A stretch of DNA of 64,000 bases from Fremontodendron californicum (GCA_030761205.1 JAULJL010000033.1:992001-1056000); one strand, 5' to 3'. Shown: positions 12,987 to 21,983, numbered from the stretch's first letter. Program-made: numbers and translations. Notes: a model not told the origin generated them from the sequence alone.

Positions 12987-13000
12987 CACCCCCACACTTA
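12987..13000 (-). other. Polypurine tract (- strand TAAGTGTGGGGGTG)
   Basis: This G-rich tract lies directly beside the LTR start and is identical in the B2 element at 53107-53120. It is the expected second-strand priming site for this family. Confidence 0.85.
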
Positions 13001-14940
13001 GATTGTTGCTAGTCCCTAGCAACGACTCAATAAAAATAAAATAAGAAAATCTAATCTAATCCATTTTTGTAGGAAATCACGGTGGCACTTAGCATGTGAC
13101 ACAAGCCTTTAAACCCCTAGGTGTCCCTAGTGGACGAGTTTAGTCTCGTGAGGGTTTGCTAGAACGATACCCACAAACATTGAAAAACTAAAAGATAAGT
13201 AAACTACATACACTAAAAATATTTACTCCTAATCCTTTCAATATAAATTAGAGACAATCTTTGAACAAGTCTTATAAACTAATCAATAGCTCAAAGAATT
13301 TCACAAAAATTCATGCTTGAATGTAAATAAATGAGTTAAGCCAATATTAACATAACATATTTCAATCAAAATAGTGCATATTCAACTTAATCTCAACTTC
13401 TCACTATACTCTCATGATTTTCACTCTTTAAAGTAGTGGTAAAGTGTTTACACTCAATCAATCTCATGAAAACAGTTCTACCATATGCTTGCTTGTCCAC
13501 CTATTCTCCACTATTTAGATCATACAACTTCATAAATCAAGAGGTCTTTTTTCAAGGTTGTAATGGGGCCAAAGGGTTATAATGTGGTTAAAGAACAAAA
13601 GGATAAAGATATCACAAAGGTTCCAAAGAGTTCATAGAGTTTAGAGACATAATAAGATCATACGAATAAAACTTCTCAAAACTCTTGTAAAGCACATAAT
13701 AACATAGGCTAAATATTCATGTTGAGCCTTTGCTTCATTCTAACCAACTTTGTAACATCTTTTTCTTTACTTTAACTAGAAGTTCAAGAGAAGATTTTTT
13801 TTTTTTTTTAATATGGGAATGTATTTGACAATGATCCCTTTCTTTTTCTCTTGACTTTTGCCTCTCTCCTCCCCCACACTTATCTTTCGTTCTAACCCAA
13901 ATTTTCAAAAAGTATCCCTTGTTTTTGCAATATGTCTCAAAATATATAATCCATCTTTAGAACAAGGGTAAGGATATAAGTATATTTAGGCTAGGTGTAA
14001 GTTCTGGTTAGCAATAAAATAGCATATTTAATGTAGGCTCAAATTGGCTCACTAGTGGGGATGTTCTCTTAGAACATTAATAATGGATGGCTGTTTGGCT
14101 CTGGTTATAATCCTAATGCCTCTATCATATTCATGTTGTCACATGTATCAATATAGTCTCAAACGGTTTAAAGCAAGTTCTAGAGAATCATGTAATCATA
14201 AGAGCACTCAAGAAAGAAATTAGATTGATTTGTATAATGCATCAATCATTATAGGCTCAAAAACTCACAAGGATGATTATACAAGTCAGATTAAGTCTAA
14301 ACATGCTTCTTTCTCAATCAACATATCATATTAACATTGGCTCATAAAAAGGTTGACATCAAGCTCAATTCTCATGAAAATCTTCTCACTAATAAATCTG
14401 TTTTAGACTTATGCAATTCATATCTCATCATTGTATTAAAAAGGAACTAGAACACATAAATAATAATAATAATAATAAAGACTCATAAAAAAAATAGTAG
14501 ACAAAAATAAAAGAAATCCTAAATCGTTCCCCCCACACTTGATTCTTACATTGTCCTCAATGTAAGTCTATTAACCCAAATGAAAGAATCATGTGTAAGA
14601 GAAAAGAACTAATAACATAAGAATAGGAATAACTAAGACTCAAAACAAAACAAACTCATGCAACCTAATTAATCCTAAAATACTAAACAAAAATTGACAA
14701 GTAAACATAAAAAGATTAAAATCAAACTGACAAGGTATGTCTCAAGTCTCCCTTACTCAGACCTTGTTCAGAATGAATACTTCTAAATTGCTTAAAACAC
14801 AACAAACTTTTTTTTTTTTTTGAAATTAGCAAAATATGTCCCTTATCCCCTACTAAAGGTAGAATTTAGGAGATATTACCTGCAGAGGTTGCTAACCACT
14901 TATTATAACTGAGACACAACAAACAAAATGTTAGATAATG
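13001..14940 (-). other. Non-coding 3' region between LOG and the polypurine tract
   Basis: No credible ORF is visible. It is AT-rich and homologous to 53121-55162 in B2. Similarity is patchy: high near 13001-13250 and 14150-14940, lower around 13740-14120, where indels cluster. It includes a second G-rich tract (CCCCCACACTTA at about 13872) and the left module repeat (14460-14720). The patchiness fits mosaic ancestry. Confidence 0.65.
14460..14720 (-). repeat. Left copy of module repeat flanking the captured cassette
   Basis: It is homologous to 16800-17010. It holds a G-rich polypurine-like tract (complement of CCCCCCACACTT, 14529-14540) and a perfect 9-bp-arm hairpin CTTACATTG/CAATGTAAG (14545-14566), followed by AAGAATCATGTGTAAGAG-like sequence. 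The LOG and zinc-finger ORFs lie exactly between the two modules. Confidence 0.75.
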
Positions 14941-15588
14941 TCACAAAGACAGAGTGCAATCCACTCCTTGCTCGTCCATATCTCTTTTTCTTTTTCCGAG
15001 CGTTTGCGAAACAACCGTAGCAGATAAATACTCATAAGCTTGGAGCTTTTTGAGTAAATCTTCAATGGTTGTAGCAGAAATTATGGTTCTCCTTGCCTCT
15101 GAAAACATGAATCCATTATCCACAGCATTATCTAAATATGAAAGCAAATTACTAAAATAACCATTAATATTAAGCAAACCAATGGGTTTCTTATTTGTGA
15201 CCAAAGATGACCAAGAAGCCACGCAAGCTATTTCTTCCAATGTACCCAGACCTCCTGGTAAAGCAATGAATGCATCGGCAGAATGGTACATGATTGTCAT
15301 CCGTTCAGGGACACTCCAGACTTGTATTTCCTTACCCACGGTAGGTCCACAAAAATCTGTGAATAGTTTTGGCACGATTCCTAGAACTGGACTTCCTCCG
15401 GCGTGTGCTGCTGTAGCGACTGCTCCCATTAAACCCGTACTACCGCCTCCATAAATCAACTGGATCTTTTGTTGGGCAAGTATTACTCCAACTCTTATGG
15501 CTTCATCAGCGAATATGTTATTTTTCCCTGGATAAGCACCTCCAAAGACACAAATTTTTTTAATGCGCTGGGACGAAGTACTTTCCAT
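14941..15588 (-). CDS. LOG-family cytokinin riboside 5'-monophosphate phosphoribohydrolase, intronless, carried in a retrotransposon
   Basis: This 215-residue ORF is a normal LOG length. LOG enzymes release active cytokinin bases from their nucleotides in one step. Visible features: a Rossmann-type start KKICVFGGAYPGK (10-22), GGGSTGLMG (47-55), Arg96, and the signature PGGLGTLEE at 111-119, fitting PGGxGTxxE with the catalytic Glu. The usual plant Tyr after PGG is Leu. The C-terminal tail has a basic KRKRD (199-203), a possible nuclear signal not typical of LOGs. Plant LOG genes normally have several introns; this ORF has none, which suggests copying from an mRNA. It is the third ORF after LTR-B, gag-B and the zinc-finger ORF, about 480 bp after the latter. 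B2 has a copy with 7 nucleotide and 4 residue differences. Activity is unproven; some plant LOG-like relatives are diverged. Confidence 0.85.
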   Translation of the reverse strand: MESTSSQRIKKICVFGGAYPGKNNIFADEAIRVGVILAQQKIQLIYGGGSTGLMGAVATAAHAGGSPVLGIVPKLFTDFCGPTVGKEIQVWSVPERMTIMYHSADAFIALPGGLGTLEEIACVASWSSLVTNKKPIGLLNINGYFSNLLSYLDNAVDNGFMFSEARRTIISATTIEDLLKKLQAYEYLSATVVSQTLGKRKRDMDEQGVDCTLSL

Positions 15589-15660
15589 TTTTTTTTCGAG
15601 TGCCTGAAAGAGAATGAGTACATGGTGTAATATATAGAGGACCGAGTAGTGAATCAGACA

Positions 15661-15906
15661 AGAGTAATAATGTCGCCGAAAGTGTATCTGACCTGTCAGA
15701 AGAAAATGTTAACCTAACAAAAGATTTTTGAGTGATTTCAGGAAGAAAATCAAAAAGAGAAGAAAAATCAACCGTAAAAGTCAAGAGTAATAATGTCGCC
15801 GAAAGTGTATTTGACCTGTCAGAAGAAAATGTTAACCTAACAAAAGATTTTTGCGTGATTTCAGGAAGAAAATCAAAAAGAGAAGAAAAATCAACCGTAA
15901 AAGACA
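15661..15906 (-). repeat. 123-bp tandem duplication between zinc-finger ORF and LOG
   Basis: AGAGTAATAATGTCGCCG begins units at 15661 and 15784. The period is 41 codons, and a - strand frame (15946-15560) stays open through both units, reading a Ser/Phe-rich repeat. Copy B1 has two units (47283-47528). B2 has one (55883-56005). Confidence 0.88.
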
Positions 15907-16069
15907 AATAAAAAAAATGAGAATAATTACACAAATCGAATAACACGTAAATTAAACTGAAATAAAGTTATTGCAAATCAAACCAAAAGCTGAGAAGTCA
16001 TTTATTGTAGTTGTGATTGTGGCTCACATCTTCCTCTGGTTTTACGTCCAGAAACGGCTTAAACGCCTT

Positions 16070-16606
16070 CTATGAGTCGAGGATATGCTTCCCATCCAGT
16101 TTTCTTACAAGCTGGCAAACAGGGTCTTTTAACATCAGATTCCCAAGATGTTGCCATTCCCTTTGGAATTGCGGCCATAAATCAAGAATTTCTCTTTGTA
16201 CGTCTCCACTAGGATGCGTCTCAAGAGAAAGTTGGATATTACCCAAATTCTCCTTACTCAGTCCATCCTTAATGAATTCAATTTTATCATCTCGATTAGA
16301 GGACGGAATCCCAATAGAACGACATTTACCGTTACACGTCCATCGTGCACATTTGTGGCAATTTGAACTCATGCGCTTTGCTCGTCGCTTCTTTGCAAAA
16401 GTGCTTCTACCTGTACCTGGTAAATGCAAAACAGGAAGATATTCATCTTCACGTACCTTGGCTTCAATTATCCAACCTATGTCGTCAGGAATCCCTTTGT
16501 GCATAAGCATTCTTAATCTTTCAAATCGAACTTGGTAAAGCTTCAGTAAAATATTTCGAGGAAAAGGAGGAAATCGTTTCTGCAATCTTATGAGAATATC
16601 ATCCAT
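16070..16606 (-). CDS. Basic C4 zinc-finger protein resembling carlavirus-type cysteine-rich nucleic-acid-binding protein
   Basis: This is an intact 178-residue ORF. Seen: an N-terminal helical region (1-55); a motif GRSTFAKKRRAKR (66-78), which is strongly basic; then four cysteines at 83, 86, 91 and 95 (C-x2-C-x4-C-x3-C); then a segment ending in FIKDGL. A GRS-plus-arginine-rich patch directly before a four-cysteine finger and a downstream acidic FI-DG segment is the layout of the 3'-proximal cysteine-rich proteins of carlaviruses and related betaflexiviruses (Pfam Carla_C4 type). Those bind nucleic acid, can enter the nucleus, and in several viruses suppress RNA silencing. The cysteine spacing here is shorter than the usual carlavirus form, and the ORF is longer, so a plant protein with a convergent finger is possible. 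It lies about 480 bp upstream of LOG. The copies in B1 and B2 are broken. Confidence 0.55.
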   Translation of the reverse strand: MDDILIRLQKRFPPFPRNILLKLYQVRFERLRMLMHKGIPDDIGWIIEAKVREDEYLPVLHLPGTGRSTFAKKRRAKRMSSNCHKCARWTCNGKCRSIGIPSSNRDDKIEFIKDGLSKENLGNIQLSLETHPSGDVQREILDLWPQFQREWQHLGNLMLKDPVCQLVRKLDGKHILDS

Positions 16607-16799
16607 CCTGAAAAAAAATGAAAAAAAATGAAAGAGAAATTGGAAGAGAAATTTATATACAATATCAGTTTTGTGGGTAGCTTTATATCACCGACTTAAA
16701 TAATCATGGAGTACCGTTATCCGCCATTTAACCGGGGTTAAAAAAAATAAAAATTATATTTAAATCTAGTTATTTTCAAAACAAGGATCAGAAAGAAAA

Positions 16800-17010
16800 A
16801 CAACATAAAAAGACTCAAAAACAAAACACTCTAAATAAAATCCTAAATTCTTCCCCCCACACATAATTCTTACATTGTCATTAATGTAATGCTATTATCC
16901 CCCAATGCAAGAATTATATGTAAGAGAAAAGAACTATTAAACAAAAGAAACTTATGCAGCCTAAATGAACTTAAAAACAGTAAACACAATTAACAAAGAA
17001 ACATAACAAA
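16800..17010 (-). repeat. Right copy of module repeat flanking the captured cassette
   Basis: It is homologous to 14460-14720: G-rich tract at 16853-16861, hairpin TTACATT/AATGTAA at 16870-16889, then GTAAGAGAAAAGAACTA. It lies between gag-B and the zinc-finger ORF. The same module is at 48430-48620 (B1) and 56890-57100 (B2). Nothing coding was seen between it and gag-B. Confidence 0.75.
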
Positions 17011-17149
17011 TAAAAATAAAAACAATAAAAATAATAAAAGGAAAAGGAAAAGAAAGAGAAAGAGAAAGCAAATCTGAATATGGAAGGTTGGCAATTTCAT
17101 CTTTAATTGGGCTGCCTTCCCCATTAACACTTGAGTTAGTGTTTTGAAT

Positions 17150-18088
17150 CTAACCAACACCCCTTCTTGGCTTTTTAGGCTTGTCAGGCTCATACATGAA
17201 ATTTCCCAAATTTATGCGTTTGAGAGGAAGCTTTCTTTGCACAATAGTAGATGCATTCTCCATTACAAGTATTATTCCATCATCCTTGGTGGTGCATATC
17301 TCATCGAGGAATGGTGCATCTTTTGGTACTTGTTGAATGACATCCACAAACAAACTGTTTAAGGTTTCCAGCGTGTCTTGTTCATGTTCATCCTCCTTGA
17401 ACTTTGTGAATCTACTAGGGAAAGGTGGAGAAGAAACATTAGTAAAAATTGGAACTTTAAACGTTACCTCAGGTGCCGAAATACTCTTATTTGTATTTGT
17501 GGCTTCATTATCCTCAAGAATAGAATCCATCTCTAATTCTATCTCATCCTTATCTTGTTCCTCATTCCTCAAGGTCACAATAGTAGTATTCTCCTTTGGG
17601 TTAATCATTGTTTGGGCAGAGAGTTCTTCAGATCTTTGTGCTACCCATACCACCATACTACTAGCCAATAGGCTCATTTGCCTTTCCAAACTCTGGATAC
17701 TTGCCCTTGTTTCCTGTTGAAATTGCAAAGTATTAGTAACAAGAGAATAGACAAGATCTTCTAAAGAAGTACCTGAGTTTTGAGTCATATGTAGTGGCTG
17801 AAAAAGATCTGGTTCTTGAGACCATGATTGATTAAATCTAGATGGATGAGTGTAATTGGCATAAGGATCTACTTCTTGGTAATTTTTCGAGTAGCCATAA
17901 TTAGTATGATCCCACCATCCCTCATGGTAAGTGTTTGAGTAATGATCATACTGTTGGTCTTGGAACACTTGATGGCCTTGACATCCTTCCATGGCCAATT
18001 GTTGAACTGGGGAGGTGAGACTGGCTTGTTGATTCTCCATGTTCATGTATGCCACCAACTCTTCAAGTGTTAGATTGCTCAATTCCAT
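17150..18088 (-). CDS. gag-B: C-terminal gag / pre-protease fragment of an Athila-like element
   Basis: This is an intact 312-residue ORF and the first ORF after primer-binding site and LTR-B. The first 100 residues are rich in Gln, Tyr and Asn. Residues about 125-160 form a helix TRASIQSLERQMSLLASSM, as found at the C-terminal end of Athila-type gag. NPKENTTIVTLRNEE follows, matching the NP-EN-ITLRSG junction of that family. Residues 220-290 (PPFPSRFTKFKEDE, then a QVPKDAPFLDEICT and QRKLPL segment) match the stretch before protease. The capsid core, CCHC knuckle and protease are all absent, so it cannot form a capsid by the usual route. Its conservation in B2 suggests it was kept during recent transposition, or simply that the copies are young. 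Confidence 0.75.
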   Translation of the reverse strand: MELSNLTLEELVAYMNMENQQASLTSPVQQLAMEGCQGHQVFQDQQYDHYSNTYHEGWWDHTNYGYSKNYQEVDPYANYTHPSRFNQSWSQEPDLFQPLHMTQNSGTSLEDLVYSLVTNTLQFQQETRASIQSLERQMSLLASSMVVWVAQRSEELSAQTMINPKENTTIVTLRNEEQDKDEIELEMDSILEDNEATNTNKSISAPEVTFKVPIFTNVSSPPFPSRFTKFKEDEHEQDTLETLNSLFVDVIQQVPKDAPFLDEICTTKDDGIILVMENASTIVQRKLPLKRINLGNFMYEPDKPKKPRRGVG

Positions 18089-18204
18089 CGTTTTTTTTTT
18101 TTTTTCAAAATTTGATAAGAAAAACCCGTATGTACAAGAAAAATAAAATTAATTACAACTGAAAATAAGAATAAACCAATGAACTAATAAACTAAAGAAA
18201 GCAA

Positions 18205-18222
18205 TCCCCGGCAACGACGCCA
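18205..18222 (-). other. Primer-binding site, tRNA-Asp type (one mismatch)
   Basis: The complement reads TGGCGTCGTTGCCGGGGA. It differs at one base from the B1, B2 and A sites, which match the 3' end of plant tRNA-Asp over 18 bases. It is separated from LTR-B by six bases. Confidence 0.9.
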
Positions 18223-18435
18223 AAAATTTGATGCACCCAAAAGAGTGTATCTTATTTAACCTTGCACTAAAAAGATCAATTGTAAGTATAATGATTAGCA
18301 AGGGTCGAGTCCTCAGGGATTGGGTTTTAATTTATGAGTTATTAGTTTATAACTTACGTTCAAAGAAAACAATAAAAGAAAAGGGGTTTTTGAAGCCAGA
18401 TTTAAACTAAGTAAATAATAAGAATAAGATGCAAG

Positions 18436-18600
18436 GCGGTATAACCAGCCAATAAAAATATATATACTAAATTAGGCGGTATAACCAGCCAATAAAAATA
18501 TATATACTAAATTAGGCGGTATAACCAGCCAATAAAAATAAAACAAAGTTAATATACAAATTAGGCGGTATAACCAGCCAATAAAAATAAATATAAAAAA
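18436..18600 (-). repeat. GGCGGTATAACCAGCC array in LTR-B U5, four units
   Basis: The unit is about 40-47 bp, AGGCGGTATAACCAGCC plus an A/T spacer. GGCGGT and ACCAGCC form an imperfect inverted repeat around ATA. Unit number varies between LTR-B copies (three or four). Confidence 0.88.
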
Positions 18601-19451
18601 ATAAGCAAACTAAAAGTAAGAAAACAAGTAAGTAAGAAGAATTAAATATGAAAAATATGGTTAAGGTTTCATTCTCCACCACTGGACATCATTAAGAATC
18701 AATTTCAGATCTATCAATATCAACCAACTATCAAAGTTAACAACCGTAGATAACAACAAGCTCTGTTACCCCAATCTTTCCTTAGTTTGTCGTTAAATAG
18801 AACAAGCTCTCTATTTAATCTCTAACCATTAAACAACCTAGAATAAGCTCTCTAAATTCAATTTAATGGCAGCTTTATGATGAGAAAGATAGGTTGATCT
18901 AAGCAACAAACACATAAGCTCGGATTGTTCAACTTAGGTTATGTTCCACTTTGCAATTATTGAAAACTTGACCATAATCATTAATCACAAATTGCCACTT
19001 ATGAATAGGAAATCAAGACAATTACACGGATCAAGACTCCTAAACTAGCAATAGATAATTATCAAGATCTATCTAGTTGTACACCTAAATAAATCAAGAC
19101 AACATCATGAACAATTCTTGTAGAAGAACATAAGCAACTTTGATAGAAAATTAATGATAGATAGAATCTGAAAATCAATCACAAAACATGTCTAGGGCTT
19201 TGAAATCACCCTTAACCAAATAGAAGTTTAGCCTAGCATAGGCATTATAAACATAAAATTAAATAGAATCTAAGAAGAAAATAAAAGAAAGAAAGAAGAA
19301 GAAGAAGAATATTAATTATCCAACCTCTTGCTCTTTCTAAAGAAAAACAAAACTAGAGAAAAGAAAGAAGAAGAAAACTTAGAGAATTTTATTACAATGG
19401 CTAATATCCTACCTATGTACAATATGATCCTCTACAATCATCCAAGGCCCT

Positions 19452-19460
19452 CTATTTATA
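19452..19460 (-). promoter_or_regulatory. LTR-B TATA box TATAAATAG
   Basis: On the - strand TATAAATAG is followed about 60-70 bp later by AATAAAA (complement near 19388), the usual TATA-R-poly(A) order of a plant LTR. It would drive gag-B, the zinc-finger ORF and LOG. Confidence 0.7.
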
Positions 19461-20259
19461 CACATTTTGGAGGGCTAAATGACAAGAGACAAGCTTTACA
19501 AATTTCAAAGGTAGGTATAATAGGTGGGTGAATTTTTCTAACAATTTTCGTCATATTGTATGACAATTTCGTCAATGTTGGAGGCCTGATCTGATCACAT
19601 GGTCTTCTAGAAAAAGGTTCCCCTATCAGTTACGGATCCATAGCCGTTGGAATCAACTCATTTTCTGATGTGGATAAGCAGATATGGGCAAAATACGAAA
19701 ACAGGTCAGCACAGACGTCATTGCACATCAGCCAACTTGATGGTCGATTTCGTCAATATTAGAGGCCTGATCTGATCATATGGTTTTCTAGACAAAGGTT
19801 CCCGTATCAGTTACGGATCCATAGCCATTGGAATCAGCTCATTTTCTGATGTGGATAAGAAGATATGGGCAAAATACGAAAACAGGTCTGCATAGACGTC
19901 ATTGCACATCAGCCAACTTGATGGTCGATTTCGCTAGGGAAAACGACTCCGTTTCAAGAAGTGTAAAACATGAAAAAGATAGATATGCCTCTTAGCTTTG
20001 CACGGCTACAAATTTCAGCCTTATTGCTTCAGTGAACCTCCAGATATAGCTGATATGGCAAAAGGTGTCGGAACTGGAACTGAACTGGATTTGCCCTTAA
20101 TTCTGGTAATCTGAAATCACTCAAAGAAACTTGTGAAAAACACCAAATTACATAAAAATATAAAAGATCATAAACACAATTAGACTAAACAATAATAACT
20201 CGTATTTGACACAAAACAATAATAAAACATAACTAAAAACTATATAATTATACGAGTTA

Positions 20260-21810
20260 TCAATGCATACCTTTTTCTTTGTCCAAATTTTCAAGAAGTT
20301 CAGACTTACCATCATCCTTACCATTACTTTTCAGAGGGGAAGGAGGATCTTGGTCTTTTGATGGAATGTTTTTGTCAATTGCCTTTCCACTTCGAAGAGT
20401 TGTGATAGAACTGGCATTTTCCTGTCGAGTTTCATTGGAGCAAGAAACAAGACATTGAGTAGAAGGGTTAGGCTGAGGTTGAGCAGGAAACTTACCTTTT
20501 TCTTGAGTGCGTAATGAAGCTGTCAATGTGGACAAGGTGTTTTTGATCTCATTGATGTCCTGTGAAGTTTGGTTATTCACATTTGCTTGTGTTTGCATGA
20601 ATGCTTGCAATGTCTCTTCCAAGGTTTGTACACGTGAAGATTGATAGGAAAAAGTGTTGCCCGACTTTTGAGATTGTGGTACCTGAACATGATTATTATT
20701 CCGCCAACTGAAGTTGGGATGATTTCTCCATTCAGGGTTATACGTTTCAGAGAAAGGAGAAGGAAAAGGCTTTTTAAATGTGTTTATGGAATTTACTTGA
20801 TCATGCAACGCTTCTTTAAGAATGGGAATGTTTGGACATTCAGAAGTGGGGTGTCCCATGATTTCACAAATTCCACAACTTTCTTCATTTTTAACCGTTT
20901 TGACTTCTTTTGCTTCTCTAAGTTCCATGGCTTCAATCTTTCTAGCCAAATTAGCTACTTTAGCTTTTATCTCATCTTCTTGACTAAAATGATATTTTCC
21001 TCTGTTAGAAACAAGATTAGATCTATTGAAACTTTCAGAGGAACTATCTGTGTGCCAGGCTTGAGAGTTATCTGCCAAATGGTCTAGGTAGTCAAAGGCT
21101 TCTTCAGGTTCTTTTTCTAGAAACTCACCGTTACACATTGTTTCAACAAATTGTTTAGTTTCGGGAGTTAAACTTTCATAAAAGAAACTAATAAGACGCC
21201 ATTTTTCAAAACCATGATGTGGACAAGAACTTAACAAATCTTTAAAACGCTCCCAGCACTGAAAAAATGCTTCATTTTGATTTTGATTGAAATTTTGAAT
21301 CTGTCTTTTCAAAGCAGTAGTTTTATGTGCTGGGAAAAATTTCTTTAGAAACTCAGTTTGTAATTCTTGCCATGTGCCAATTGACCTTGGTTTTAAATTA
21401 TGAAGCCAAATTTTTGCTTTATCTTTTAAAGAAAAAGGAAATAATTTTAGCTTGACAATTTCATTTGTACATTGTTGGTCATTAAAGGTGACACATACAT
21501 CTTCGAAGTCTTTTAGAAACGAGTAAGCACTTTCCGATTCTAACCCATGGAAATTTGGAAGCAAAGCTATCATACCTGGTTTAAAATGAAAGTTGTTTGC
21601 ATTGAGAGGAAAAATAAAACAAGAGGGTGATGAGCTTCGAGTTGGTTGCAAGTAGTCACGCATGGTGCGTACTTGTCTGTTCTCATCTTCAGCATGAACA
21701 CTTTCATTGTCAGCCATGGTAGGAGTTGTATTAGAAAGATTACCAGAAAAAGTTTCACAATAAAATCTAACTAAACGACGAGATCTAAAATCACGTCGCC
21801 AAACAAGCAT
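20260..21810 (-). CDS. gag-A: Ty3/gypsy Gag polyprotein, truncated by LTR-B
   Basis: The ORF has 516 residues. About 85-270 is a Retrotrans_gag capsid domain, with blocks such as KLKLFPFSLKDKAKIWL and FLKKFFPAHKT. A CCHC zinc knuckle C-x2-C-x4-H-x4-C lies near 311-324. The C-terminal part has NETRQENASSITTLRSGK, the gag/pol junction motif of Athila-like elements. A later Met (about residue 32, MADNES) may be the true start. The last codons run into LTR-B, whose first bases TGATAA give two consecutive stops. Everything downstream (protease to integrase) is missing. The capsid portion looks intact and could package RNA, but this cannot be judged from sequence alone. Confidence 0.88.
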   Translation of the reverse strand: MLVWRRDFRSRRLVRFYCETFSGNLSNTTPTMADNESVHAEDENRQVRTMRDYLQPTRSSSPSCFIFPLNANNFHFKPGMIALLPNFHGLESESAYSFLKDFEDVCVTFNDQQCTNEIVKLKLFPFSLKDKAKIWLHNLKPRSIGTWQELQTEFLKKFFPAHKTTALKRQIQNFNQNQNEAFFQCWERFKDLLSSCPHHGFEKWRLISFFYESLTPETKQFVETMCNGEFLEKEPEEAFDYLDHLADNSQAWHTDSSSESFNRSNLVSNRGKYHFSQEDEIKAKVANLARKIEAMELREAKEVKTVKNEESCGICEIMGHPTSECPNIPILKEALHDQVNSINTFKKPFPSPFSETYNPEWRNHPNFSWRNNNHVQVPQSQKSGNTFSYQSSRVQTLEETLQAFMQTQANVNNQTSQDINEIKNTLSTLTASLRTQEKGKFPAQPQPNPSTQCLVSCSNETRQENASSITTLRSGKAIDKNIPSKDQDPPSPLKSNGKDDGKSELLENLDKEKGMH

Positions 21811-21849
21811 AAAACAAAGTTAATATACAATATAAATATAAATATATAG

Positions 21850-21935
21850 AAAATTAGGCGGTATAACCAGCCAATAAAAATAAAACAAAGCTAATATACA
21901 AATTAGGTGGTATAACCAGCCAATAAAAATAAATA
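21850..21935 (-). repeat. Two LTR-B-type U5 repeats in the untranslated leader of element A
   Basis: Two GGCGGTATAACCAGCC units (one with a GGTGGT change) sit between gag-A's start and its primer-binding site. The same array lies in U5 of LTR-B but not in LTR-A. Confidence 0.8.
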
Positions 21936-21965
21936 TACTTATAAACTTATATACTTAGTATTGCC

Positions 21966-21983
21966 TCCCCGGCAACGGCGCCA
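21966..21983 (-). other. Primer-binding site, tRNA-Asp type
   Basis: The complement TGGCGCCGTTGCCGGGGA matches the 3' end of plant tRNA-Asp over 18 bases. It lies six bases inside the 5' LTR-A, as in Athila-like elements. Confidence 0.93.

Larger units (their letters stand above)
18229..20262 (-). mobile_element. LTR-B, 5' LTR of the B unit inside the composite
   Basis: It is 2034 bp, TGATGCACCC to GAGTTATCA in + coordinates. It matches B2's LTRs and the solo LTR at 33884-35939. U5 holds four GGCGGTATAACCAGCC units (18436-18600). U3 holds a duplicated block of about 180 bp with TGACGTC-type motifs. The outer end abuts gag-A at 20263 and supplies gag-A's stop codon. No matching LTR-B lies at the other end of the B unit. 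Confidence 0.9.

Noticed and set aside
16017..16538. 173-codon + strand ORF opposite the zinc-finger ORF (also at 47640 and 56116)
   Set aside because: The - strand frame has the basic patch and ordered cysteines; the + frame is low-information and conserved only by overlap.
20641..21087. 148-codon + strand ORF opposite gag-A
   Set aside because: Shadow of the Retrotrans_gag/CCHC coding strand.
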